This document shows positions 28,082-35,726 of a DNA stretch of 64,000 nt, piece by piece. The notes below the pieces were generated by a model. It saw only the letters and a list, made by a program, of their open reading frames with translations, had not been told where the DNA came from and searched no databases. The translations under genes were made by a program, and so were the position numbers. The stretch is from DTYU01 sp040757355 (GTDB lineage Bacteria; Bacillota; Desulfotomaculia; Desulfotomaculales; Ammonificaceae): the NCBI GenBank assembly GCA_040757355.1, contig JBFLWY010000011.1:9021-73020 (forward strand), read 5' to 3'. Position 1 is the first letter of the stretch, and every line of letters starts with the position of its first letter.

Positions 28082-29110
28082 TTACTCCGGCTTAGCCGGT
28101 GGTGTCCAATCTCTTCCCGTCACCCGTTTAAACGCGGCCCGGGCGTCCCGGCAGAACCAGCGGTAATCGGTGTATTCCCACTCCGGGCGCGCGTGATTCC
28201 ACTTGGCCATTAATTCCGTCCACGTTTCACCGGTTGCGTTTTCTGCTAAAAAAACTGCAAGGGTGAGATGCTTCTCTGTCATAAGTTTGTCCCGGCCCCG
28301 GAAAACCTCGTTTCTCGCTTTGACATAAATCTCTGCAACTTCCTGGCTGGAGAGCCGGGGGTCTAACTCCAGCGTGATGCGCGGCGGCATATGGGAGTAA
28401 TAACTTGTCGTAACCCTTGCCTTCGGCAGCAGCGGCACAGCGCCCGTCAAAACGAAAGCCACGGCCTGAGCCTCCTGCCACCAGGGATAACGGGTTGTGA
28501 GCTTAGTTACTACCTGCTTTAAGTGACCGAGCGGGCTGTCCTTGTCAATCGGAACCCGGTGAACCCAATTATCTCCAGGGACAGGGTAAGCCAGCGTCTC
28601 CGTCTGGTATTCGACCGGCCAAACAGGCCGTTCCTCCTCTGGGATGGTTGCGAGAGAAATAAACCAATCGCGTAAATCCTCCGGTTTATGTGGGAGCGGG
28701 ACCTTTACATAGACAGTAGCTTTTCCTTTTTGTTTCTCAATCCAGGAAGGGACTTTGTCCAGTGGCAGCAGGTTCCCACCGAGCACCTTTTCGCGGAAGT
28801 TCAAAACCTCCGGGAGCCTGGCTGCTTCAGCGGCGATAATCTCAGACAAGACAACCAAACGGTGATCCGGGGGTATCTCCCTGGTTTCAACGCGGGAGCC
28901 TTTTGTCTGTTTCCGCGTGGAGGCTTTCTTGTGAATTTCAGCTTGCTTTCGGATAAAATCAAGTAAATCTTCGACGGCTTCTTGTTCATCTAAGGCGCTG
29001 TGGACATACCCCGCATAGCGTGCGACCTGCCAGAACTCCTCCCGGAAAGCCTGCCCCACCTTGCTTACTATGTACCGTTTTAAGTCGGCCTCGCTTTTGA
29101 AACCCTTCAT
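28082..29110 (-). CDS. hypothetical element protein, unknown function
   Basis: 342 residues, no family recognised. Soluble, charged, no signal or membrane segment. It has a central proline- and tryptophan-rich part (PVPGDNWVHRVPIDKDSPLG) and ends with aromatic-rich sequence (WEYTDYRWFCRDARAAFKRVTG). It lies just upstream of the integrase on the same strand (22 bp gap), so it is probably co-expressed and may belong to the integration or maintenance module. ATG at 29110 chosen over 29119 because AGGTGA is better spaced. Confidence 0.75.
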   Translation of the reverse strand: MKGFKSEADLKRYIVSKVGQAFREEFWQVARYAGYVHSALDEQEAVEDLLDFIRKQAEIHKKASTRKQTKGSRVETREIPPDHRLVVLSEIIAAEAARLPEVLNFREKVLGGNLLPLDKVPSWIEKQKGKATVYVKVPLPHKPEDLRDWFISLATIPEEERPVWPVEYQTETLAYPVPGDNWVHRVPIDKDSPLGHLKQVVTKLTTRYPWWQEAQAVAFVLTGAVPLLPKARVTTSYYSHMPPRITLELDPRLSSQEVAEIYVKARNEVFRGRDKLMTEKHLTLAVFLAENATGETWTELMAKWNHARPEWEYTDYRWFCRDARAAFKRVTGRDWTPPAKPE

Positions 29111-29119
29111 TGCTATCAC

Positions 29120-29257
29120 CTGGTTTCATTGTAACATTCTTTTGCTTTTAGAGTCAATAGCTAAAAATAAATTTAATGTTACATTATAACGATGCTGTTA
29201 CATTGTAATATATAATTAGAATTAGAAAACAAAAATCGTTATAAGGAGGGATGAACG
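29120..29257. promoter_or_regulatory. divergent control region with TGTTACAT operator repeats
   Basis: AT-rich region between the leftward integrase unit and the rightward repressor gene. Three related sites: ATTGTAACATT (29128-29138), AATGTTACATTATAAC (29175-29190) and TGTTACATTGTAA (29196-29208). A TATAAT at 29211-29216 could be the rightward -10. The arrangement fits a lysogeny-type switch bound by the XRE protein encoded at 29258. Confidence 0.6.
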
Positions 29258-29479
29258 ATGCTCAAGTTACGCGAAGAGCGGAAGAGGCGCGGCTGGAGCT
29301 TAGCAAAAGTCTGCGCGTTGACGGGAGGCATTGATCCCGGTGCACTGAGCCGATACGAGCGCGGGGTTTGGCGGGATATGCCCCCGGCCTGGCGGCGGAA
29401 GCTGGCTGAGGCGTTTCAGATGAGCGAAGAAGAATTATTCGCGGAGGAGAATGCGGATGAGCGAGCTGAAGCGCGTTAG
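29258..29479 (+). CDS. XRE-family HTH regulator
   Basis: 73-residue Cro/CI-type DNA-binding protein; the HTH spans about residues 2-60 (LREERKRRGWSLAKVCALTGGIDPGALSRYERG). ATG behind AAGGAGGG. First rightward gene of the element and the likely ligand of the TGTTACAT operators immediately upstream. The stop overlaps the next gene's start region. Confidence 0.85.
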   Translation: MLKLREERKRRGWSLAKVCALTGGIDPGALSRYERGVWRDMPPAWRRKLAEAFQMSEEELFAEENADERAEAR

Positions 29480-29651
29480 TTACAAACCCCGTGAAATCGC
29501 GGCAATGACCGGGCTTTCAAAGAGTTTTGTTTACCAATTAATTAACAGCGGTAACCTGCGCGCGGTGCGGATCGGGCGCGCGGTTTTGGTCCCGGCGGCG
29601 GAAATCGAGCGGCTACTAAAAAACGAAAACCCCGCTTCGGCGCGGGGCTAA
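29457..29651 (+). CDS. excisionase-like MerR/HTH_17 DNA-binding protein
   Basis: 64 residues with the helix-turn-helix of excisionase-family proteins (PREIAAMTGLSKSFVYQLINSG, then LRAVRIGRAVLVPAAEIERLL). ATG 29457 is used because GGAGGAG at 29443-29449 is too close to the ATG at 29451. It overlaps the end of the XRE gene by 23 bp. Possible roles: directionality factor for the integrase, or an AlpA-like regulator. Confidence 0.8.
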   Translation: MSELKRVSYKPREIAAMTGLSKSFVYQLINSGNLRAVRIGRAVLVPAAEIERLLKNENPASARG

Positions 29652-29667
29652 AGGGAGTTGTCTTACT

Positions 29668-31836
29668 ATGAGTGTAACAAATTCCGAGGCAGTTGTAAAG
29701 CAGTTTGCTAACCTCTTTCGGGGTCGCACAGACGCTTACGGCGGTGTCAACGGCGTATGCATCAAGAAACCGGTAACGCTCGAGGTCTACGCGCGGCACC
29801 TGGCCGGGAAAGAAAGCATCGGCATTTACCCCTTGCTAAAAGATGGAACTTGTTGGTTTGCAGCGGGAGATGTTGACTGTAAAGACGACAGGGCCGCTGC
29901 TGCTGAGAAAGCCGGCAGGTGGAGAGACAAGCTTTACGCTCTTGGACTTCCCGCTTTCGTTGAAGTCTCAAAATCGAAGGGTTACCACGTCTGGCTTTTC
30001 TTCGCTGAACCGGTAGCAGCAAAAGACGCGAGGAGGTTGCTGGGGGGAGCCTGGAGAAAGGCTGTCGGTAACCCGCTACCTGAAATTTTCCCAAAGCAAG
30101 ATCGGCTTAATGGCCAGGCTTACGGGAACTATATCAACCTGCCGTATTTCCCGCCTCATTCGAGGCAAAAAAAGCGGGTGATGGTGGACGGCGGCAGGGT
30201 CTTGTCGCTGGCGGAGTTTTTAGACACCGTTGAGCGGATCACCCCTCGGCAGCTAAAAGCGGCACTTGAAAAACTACCGCCGGAGGAACTGCCGAAAGCG
30301 AAGCCTCAAACAGCAAAAAAACCGGGACGGGCGGACTTGTTACCCTGCGCGAAAGCGTTTATCGAAAGCGGCGTGGATTCCGGCTTCCGGCGGCCTGCGC
30401 TTTTCCGCCTCGCGGCGCATTGCCACAAGGCCGGTTACCCGCAGGAGATAGCAGAGGCTCTTATCCGCCAAGTGGACGGGGAAAACAAGCCGCCGGTAGC
30501 GGAGGAGTTTGGAGAAGCAGAATTGCTCCATCACGTCAATTCTGCTTATAGCGGAAAACAGGGAGTCGGCTACACCGGACTTGGCTGCGACGACGACGGC
30601 TGGACGAGCCGCTTCTGCCCAGGGCGCGAAGGCTGCCCGGTTCACTCGAAGAAGCCGATTGCACCGGACGAAGAAAAGCCGCTGGCATTTCCGGAAGAAG
30701 GCTACTGCGGCATAGCAGCAGAATTCGCGGAGCTTTACTCTGAGTATACAGAAGTGCCAAAGTCTTTCTATTACTTCGATTTTCTGACCTACCTGGGAAC
30801 AATCGTTTCTCATCGTGTAACGCTTGAGAGCGAAATCAGGCCACAACCCCGGCTTTTTACAGTGAACCTCGGCGCAAGCGCGGAGACGAGAAAAAGTACC
30901 GGCTTGGACCTGACGGATCGCTTCTTTAAAGAAACAATCGAAGGTGACTTCACACACTACGGCCTGGGGAGTGTCGAAGGCCTGGCTGACCGATTAAAGC
31001 CTGATAAAGAGACAAAAGAAATCCGGCCTTGCTTGTTATTTCTTGACGAACTCAGGCTACTGGTAGACAAGTCGAAATTTGAAGGTTCGATCCTGCTGCC
31101 GATGCTGTGCAGCTTCTTCGAACGAAATACCTACGACAACACCACAAAAACACAGAAGGTCAGTGTCCGGGGAGCTTACGTCAGCCTCCTGGGTGCCTGC
31201 ACGACCGAAACTTACGCGCAGATGTGGACGCCGGCATTTCTTAACATCGGCTTCACGAACCGTCTCTGGCTTGTAGCGGGTATGAGTAAAAAACGAATTG
31301 CACTGCCGCCGGTGATCCCGCAAGAGAAGAAGGATACGATCAAACAAAAGTTGGCTGGAATTCTACAAATGCTCACCCAGCGAGCGGATGTTGACGGCGT
31401 GTTCAGGTATTCGCTAACTGAGGAGGCGCTCAGCCTGTGGAAACAATGGTATGAACAGATGCCGCGAAACGTTTATTCCCGGCGGCTGGACGCATACGGC
31501 TGGCGGCTGATGATGTTGCTGCAACTGTCCCAAGGTTTGTTCCAGCCGATTGACGTTGACACAGTAGAGCGCGTTATCAAGCTGCTTGACTGGCAGCTTG
31601 CGCTGCGGGAGTTGTACGACCCGGTGGATGCGGAAAATCTGAGCGCAAAAATGGAGCAGTTGATCCTCCGCAACCTCCGGCGGCGGGGACCACTGACGAA
31701 ACGAGACCTGCAACGCTTTACAAATGCAAGCAAGTACGGGATTTGGATTTTCCAGCAGGCACTCGAAAACTTGCAAAAAAACGGGGATATCAGATGGCAC
31801 AAGGCTTCCGGGACTTTTTACGCCGTCGAGAACTAA
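29668..31836 (+). CDS. archaeo-eukaryotic-type primase fused to a DUF3987-like ATPase
   Basis: 722-residue replication protein. N-terminal AEP primase of the TOTE type (FANLFRGRTDAY, HLAGKESIGIYPL) with the catalytic DxD at 68-70 (GDVD) and the SxH motif ending at His107 (SKGYHVWLFF). A cysteine/histidine group (C307, C317, C323, H326) may bind zinc. C-terminal ATPase/helicase region with a P-loop-like GASAETRKSTGL (about 402-413) and an acidic LLFLDEL, followed by a winged-helix-like end. Such fusions prime and unwind the origins of mobile elements. The putative iteron origin lies directly downstream. Confidence 0.82.
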   Translation: MSVTNSEAVVKQFANLFRGRTDAYGGVNGVCIKKPVTLEVYARHLAGKESIGIYPLLKDGTCWFAAGDVDCKDDRAAAAEKAGRWRDKLYALGLPAFVEVSKSKGYHVWLFFAEPVAAKDARRLLGGAWRKAVGNPLPEIFPKQDRLNGQAYGNYINLPYFPPHSRQKKRVMVDGGRVLSLAEFLDTVERITPRQLKAALEKLPPEELPKAKPQTAKKPGRADLLPCAKAFIESGVDSGFRRPALFRLAAHCHKAGYPQEIAEALIRQVDGENKPPVAEEFGEAELLHHVNSAYSGKQGVGYTGLGCDDDGWTSRFCPGREGCPVHSKKPIAPDEEKPLAFPEEGYCGIAAEFAELYSEYTEVPKSFYYFDFLTYLGTIVSHRVTLESEIRPQPRLFTVNLGASAETRKSTGLDLTDRFFKETIEGDFTHYGLGSVEGLADRLKPDKETKEIRPCLLFLDELRLLVDKSKFEGSILLPMLCSFFERNTYDNTTKTQKVSVRGAYVSLLGACTTETYAQMWTPAFLNIGFTNRLWLVAGMSKKRIALPPVIPQEKKDTIKQKLAGILQMLTQRADVDGVFRYSLTEEALSLWKQWYEQMPRNVYSRRLDAYGWRLMMLLQLSQGLFQPIDVDTVERVIKLLDWQLALRELYDPVDAENLSAKMEQLILRNLRRRGPLTKRDLQRFTNASKYGIWIFQQALENLQKNGDIRWHKASGTFYAVEN

Positions 31837-32060
31837 GGTGTCGTAAAAAGTGTCGTAAAACCTTAGAGTGGCCTCAAAGCCTACAGACAAGCGGCTTCGG
31901 AGGCACCTTATATAAAAACAGGGGTGAATTTGGATTAGATTTGCAGTTAAATTATACCCCCCTACGTCTATATATATATCTTCAACTCTTAGGGGGACAA
32001 GGGATTGCGGTGTCGTAATGGTTTTACGACAGATTTTACGACAACGGCTTTCGCGGCACC
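31837..32060. other. putative replication origin with GTGTCGTAAAA iterons
   Basis: GTGTCGTAAAA at 31838-31848 and 31850-31860, a partial copy GTGTCGTAA at 32010-32018, and two inverted copies TTTTACGACA at 32022-32031 and 32034-32043. The roughly 150 bp between the two groups is AT-rich (TATATATATATC and TTATATAAAAA) and would melt easily. It sits between primase-ATPase and helicase genes and carries no gene. Origin function is inference. Confidence 0.6.
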
Positions 32061-32096
32061 TAACTTTTTCCATAACTGGAAATCCGGGAGGCTAAA

Positions 32097-33656
32097 ATGA
32101 TAACTCTTAGGGACTACCAGAAAGATGCGCTGCGGGCGGTCCTGGCGGCACAGAAGCGGGGGGTCACCCGGCCACTGATAGCTTTGCCGACGGGGACCGG
32201 CAAGACAATCATCTTTGCTGCGCTGGCGCGGCTTCTCGGGGCACGGGCGCTAATTCTGGCGCACCGTGACGAGTTGATCCGACAGGCGGTGGATAAGGTG
32301 CTGATGGTCTGGCCGGATGCTTCGGTTGGCGTTATCAAGGCCGATGAAAACGACTTCCGGGATAAGCAGGTGGTAGTTGCTTCAGTGCAGACGCTTTCCA
32401 AACCGTCCCGGCTGGAACAGGTGGCGCACCAGGATTTTAACCTGTTAGTGGTTGATGAGGCGCACCACGCGGTAGCTTCGACTTACCGGCGAATTATGGA
32501 CTACTTAATGTTTCTTGAGGGAGAACCGGAACGACTACTGTTAGGCGTGACAGCTACGGCCAGACGCGGGGACAGGGTTGGATTGGGGAATATTTTTGAG
32601 GAAGTGGTTTACAGCACCACCATCTTAACAATGGTCCGGGCCGGGTATTTATGCGACATTCGGGGTATCAGGGTAAGCACCGGCGCGGACTTGTCTAAGG
32701 TGGCGACTCGGCGCGGCGACTTCGTGGAGAGCCAGCTTTCGCTCGCCGTGAATACACCAGAACGCAACGGGATTGTAGTTGCTGCCTATCTACACTATGC
32801 AGCGGGAAGAAAAGCCCTGGCGTTCACTGTGGACGTTCAACACGCCAAAGACTTGGCTATCGCTTTCAAGGAAAACGGCGTCGAGGCAAAGGTTATCTCC
32901 GGCAACACGCCAGAGGAGGAGCGCCGGGAAACGCTTCGGGCTTTCCGGCGCGGTGAAATTCAGGTGATAACCAACTGCGCCGTTCTAACTGAAGGCTATG
33001 ATGAACCTTCGCTGGACTGCATCCTTATGGCCCGCCCAACCAAGTCCGCGACGCTTTACACCCAGTGCATAGGCCGGGGGACGCGGCTTTTCCCCGGCAA
33101 GCAGGACTGTCTGGTTATTGACTTTGCCGACAACCGGCACGACGTTTGCGCGTTGCCGACACTCCTTGGTTTCGGCCTGGACAGACTGACACGCGGCCAG
33201 TCTGTCCGGGAGGAGATTGAGGCGCAGGAGCGCCGGAAGGTTGTAAGGCCAATCTATGGGGTTAGTGCTGAGGAGTTTGATTTACTCGGCAAGTCTGTTT
33301 TCCGGTGGATTCAGGCCGGGCACCAGTGGCGGCTTCCCATCGCACCACAGACTTATGCTGTTCTGTCTCCCGACGGGGACAAGTACCGGGTCCTGTTGGT
33401 TGCCAGAGACGAAAGACCGCAACTTTTACATCCGACGGCTTTAACCATCGGATACGCGCAGGGTATTGCGGAGGACTATGCCAGACAGCACGGCAAAGCG
33501 TTCTCCCGGCGGGATGCGGCCTGGCGGCAACAACCAGCTACGGAAAAGCAGGTAGACTTACTCCGAAAGTTGGGGTTCAACCCGACAGGTATCACCAAAG
33601 GACAGGCCAGCGACATTTTAGAGGAATTTTTTGCAAACCGGAGGCGGAGAGCATAG
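32097..33656 (+). CDS. SF2 DEAH-box helicase (RAD25/SSL2-like)
   Basis: 519-residue helicase. Q-like start (LRDYQKDALRA), Walker A PTGTGKT (31-37), DEAH at 120-123, motif III GVTATARRGD, and the C-terminal RecA lobe with ITNCAVLTEGYDEP and motif VI QCIGRGTRL. No nuclease domain is visible; the last 100 residues resemble the C-terminal tail of phage-borne helicases. ATG behind GGGAGG. With the upstream primase-ATPase it forms the element's replication module. Confidence 0.9.
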   Translation: MITLRDYQKDALRAVLAAQKRGVTRPLIALPTGTGKTIIFAALARLLGARALILAHRDELIRQAVDKVLMVWPDASVGVIKADENDFRDKQVVVASVQTLSKPSRLEQVAHQDFNLLVVDEAHHAVASTYRRIMDYLMFLEGEPERLLLGVTATARRGDRVGLGNIFEEVVYSTTILTMVRAGYLCDIRGIRVSTGADLSKVATRRGDFVESQLSLAVNTPERNGIVVAAYLHYAAGRKALAFTVDVQHAKDLAIAFKENGVEAKVISGNTPEEERRETLRAFRRGEIQVITNCAVLTEGYDEPSLDCILMARPTKSATLYTQCIGRGTRLFPGKQDCLVIDFADNRHDVCALPTLLGFGLDRLTRGQSVREEIEAQERRKVVRPIYGVSAEEFDLLGKSVFRWIQAGHQWRLPIAPQTYAVLSPDGDKYRVLLVARDERPQLLHPTALTIGYAQGIAEDYARQHGKAFSRRDAAWRQQPATEKQVDLLRKLGFNPTGITKGQASDILEEFFANRRRRA

Positions 33657-33778
33657 AAGCGGCGTTAGCTGTAGTTGTCCTCCTGGTGGTCCTGTGGTTG
33701 TGTTCCTGGTTCGTAAAATAACGATAAGTTTTAGCAGGAATTCAAAAACGTTATGGCGAAATATGTAAGAGGTGCGAA

Positions 33779-34015
33779 ATGCTTCGAGAGATTGCGGACA
33801 AAAAAGAATTCAGCCGGATTCGGGTTTTATGCGACAGGTGCCAGCGGGCCACCGGAAGCGGGTGCCTATACTTCGCGTTGCCAGATGTTGAACAAGGGCT
33901 ACGGGCTGTCGGCGCTGAGGCGGCTTGGCTGGAAACGAAGTATGGCGGGAGTTACAAAGTGATCAGGTGCCGGGAGTTCTCGCCGGGCGCTTTGCCGGCT
34001 ATAGGTGAAGGATGA
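33779..34015 (+). CDS. small hypothetical element protein
   Basis: 78 residues, not recognised. Contains a CxxC pair (LCDRCQRATGSGC) and a closing segment SYKVIRCREFSPGAL of the kind seen in small Cys-containing phage proteins. ATG behind AAGAGGTG. Its stop overlaps the next gene by 4 bp, which supports both being translated. An overlapping frame at 33753 looks like a shadow. Confidence 0.55.
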   Translation: MLREIADKKEFSRIRVLCDRCQRATGSGCLYFALPDVEQGLRAVGAEAAWLETKYGGSYKVIRCREFSPGALPAIGEG

Positions 34016-34242
34016 TGGCGCGGCGGAAACTTGACCCTTGGGACGACACCATCCCGGAGCCGGAGCCTACTGCACCCCAGACGGCGGGCGCAGGGGTTAG
34101 CGGGAGGACGTATCGCACCACGCAATTAGGCTACGAGTACATTTTAGTTGACGACCCAGAACTTAAAAGACATCTGGTGCAGGCGGGTTTCACGCTGATC
34201 AAACTGCCGGAGGGCGCGGAATGGCTGTTCAAAAAGGAATAA
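34012..34242 (+). CDS. small hypothetical element protein
   Basis: 76 residues; proline-rich N-terminal half and a folded-looking C-terminus (YEYILVDDPELKRHLVQAGFTLIKLPEGAEWLF). ATG overlaps the preceding stop and its own 3' end overlaps the next start by 22 bp, typical of compact phage operons. Function unknown. Confidence 0.55.
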   Translation: MMARRKLDPWDDTIPEPEPTAPQTAGAGVSGRTYRTTQLGYEYILVDDPELKRHLVQAGFTLIKLPEGAEWLFKKE

Positions 34243-34742
34243 GCGCCGAGAAGCTTCTCCAAAATTTTCCGCAATGGTGGGCCTGGGCGCGAAACTTGGA
34301 CGAGCAGGCGGCAGAGGACGTGGCCTGGGAGGGTTACAATGCTGAGCTGCAAGCGGTGTTTCGTAAGGTGGGGCTACCGGGGGACCCCACCGCAAAGCGG
34401 GCGATGAAGCTTTTGGAAATCAATGAGTTGCAGCGGATAATAAAGTTAACTGGTGAATTTGTTAGAGGGCTAACGCGGGAGGTGGAACAGCGAACCGTAA
34501 TCGGGATGTGGAGGATGGGCAATGTCGGGGTGGATTGGGCGGCGCGGAGCGCGGGATTGACAATAGCGGAGTTGGAAACCACCTGGAGCGACCTGGTTCG
34601 CCGATTGGAGGCGATATTAGTTGACAAAGGAATCACGCTGTTGGGACTGCGAGAAAGCAAGTTGGGGCTGCCTTTGCTGTTGGATAGACGAAAGCACGAT
34701 TCCCCAGGGCGCGAAGGCGCAGACGTATCAAGTGAAAGATGA
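34221..34742 (+). CDS. hypothetical protein, possibly a phage late-transcription regulator
   Basis: 173 residues. Residues about 70-135 suggest a helix-turn-helix resembling sigma region 4-like phage activators (GVDWAARSAGLTIAELETTW), and the position just before a small terminase is where ArpU/RinA-type regulators sit; this is inference. ATG behind GGAGGG. The last 40 residues overlap the next gene in another frame and look like out-of-frame translation, so a frameshift may have lost the original stop. Confidence 0.5.
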   Translation: MAVQKGISAEKLLQNFPQWWAWARNLDEQAAEDVAWEGYNAELQAVFRKVGLPGDPTAKRAMKLLEINELQRIIKLTGEFVRGLTREVEQRTVIGMWRMGNVGVDWAARSAGLTIAELETTWSDLVRRLEAILVDKGITLLGLRESKLGLPLLLDRRKHDSPGREGADVSSER

Positions 34743-34821
34743 GGTGATAACGGTCATAACCAAATGTGCGGAGGGATGGTTTTGGAAGAATGAACCAGAA
34801 GCGGAAGTTGTTAGGAGGTAG
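34621..34821 (+). CDS. small cysteine-rich element protein
   Basis: 66 residues from a TTG start. The pattern CWDCEKASWGCLCCW followed by PQGAKAQTY and a final ITKC resembles small zinc-binding proteins common in Firmicutes phages. It overlaps the preceding gene by about 120 bp in a different frame, and its codon content looks the more protein-like of the two. Function unknown. Confidence 0.5.
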   Translation: MTKESRCWDCEKASWGCLCCWIDESTIPQGAKAQTYQVKDEVITVITKCAEGWFWKNEPEAEVVRR

Positions 34822-34923
34822 GGGCGGGTCGAGTCCTTCCAGTTCTTGCCAGCGAGACCGGCGGCGCGGCTCCGCTGAAGCGCCGTCAGCAGAGGCCACT
34901 TTTCCGGAAAGGGGGGAGAACAT

Positions 34924-35436
34924 ATGCCACGCGGTGGGCACAATCGAAAACCGACCAAGTTAAAGGTCCTAACAGGGACGGCACGGCGTGACCGAACCGT
35001 TAAAAACGAGCCGAAGCCACAGCCGATAGCGCCGAAGCCGCCGTCCTGGTTGCCACGTCAGGCAAAGCGTTTTTGGAAAGAACACGCTGGAAGGCTGGAA
35101 CGGCTTGGGCTTTTAACTGAGGTGGATGGGCCGGCCTTCGCATTATGCGCGGTGCATTATGCGGTCGCAGCTGAGGCTGCGAAGGCGCTTAAGGAGCAAG
35201 GCATTTTAGTCCCGGACCCGGAGCACCCGGCGGGCGAGGAACCGGCTTTGCGTAAGCACCCGCTGCTGTCGGTACTAAGGGATCATAGCGCAGCCTTTCG
35301 GGCTTATTCGCAACTGTTTGGCCTTTCGCCCAGCGACAGAGGGAGGTTGGATTTGCCTCAAGTTGAAAACGAGGTGGACCAGTTCGAGGAGTTTCTCCGG
35401 CGCGGTCAAGAGTTGAGCGAAAGGAGGCAACGCTAA
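34924..35436 (+). CDS. phage terminase small subunit, P27 family
   Basis: 170 residues beginning MPRGGHNRKPTKLKVLTGTAR, the P27-type start, followed by the helical core (PPSWLPRQAKRFWKEHA, LGLLTEVDGPAFALCAVHYA, and LFGLSPSDRGRL near the end). It would recognise the packaging site of a DNA genome. ATG preceded by GAAAGGGGGG. Normally followed by the large terminase; here only about 290 bp of non-coding DNA separates it from the capsid gene. A satellite could use it to redirect a helper phage's packaging motor. Confidence 0.85.
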   Translation: MPRGGHNRKPTKLKVLTGTARRDRTVKNEPKPQPIAPKPPSWLPRQAKRFWKEHAGRLERLGLLTEVDGPAFALCAVHYAVAAEAAKALKEQGILVPDPEHPAGEEPALRKHPLLSVLRDHSAAFRAYSQLFGLSPSDRGRLDLPQVENEVDQFEEFLRRGQELSERRQR

Positions 35437-35726
35437 TGGGTATCCTGGTTGAGTTCCACCTTTTTATCGGAGGCTGAATGGGGCAATTGACAAAAACAGG
35501 GTGTCTTGGTATAATTGTTGAAACGGTAGCGGGGCGCAAAGCCGTTTCTGACAACCGAAAAACACTCCTGGCGGTGGACGGGGCGACAAGCCGCTGGAGG
35601 CGGATATTCGGGGACCCATACGGGCTTTCGCGGGGCGCGGGGCAACGATGGGTATCGGAGTATCCCTTTCCGGCGGCTTTTTCTTTTCCGCCGGAGACCA
35701 AAAACCAAAAACTGGAGGTAGTGAAA
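35437..35726 (+). promoter_or_regulatory. consensus promoter and structured leader of the capsid gene
   Basis: TTGACA (35487-35492) and TATAAT (35510-35515) with an exact 17-bp spacer. The leader of about 205 nt contains a GAAACGG/CCGTTTC stem right after the start and a CCGGCGG/CCGCCGG hairpin just before the ribosome site GGAGG. The capsid frame stays open through this leader (to 35478), but the promoter lies inside that extension, so I do not count it as coding. Confidence 0.7.

Noticed and set aside
29668..33656. Complete TOTE conflict (defence) system
   Set aside because: The primase domain is of the TOTE type and a helicase follows, but no nuclease or TOPRIM partner is seen; a replication role in the element is simpler.
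33657..33721. Short hydrophobic peptide after the helicase
   Set aside because: The frame has no ATG/GTG/TTG start at the right place; only an ATA would fit.
35478..35726. N-terminal extension of the capsid protein
   Set aside because: It contains a perfect promoter, has no capsid similarity, and the ATG at 35727 has a good ribosome site.
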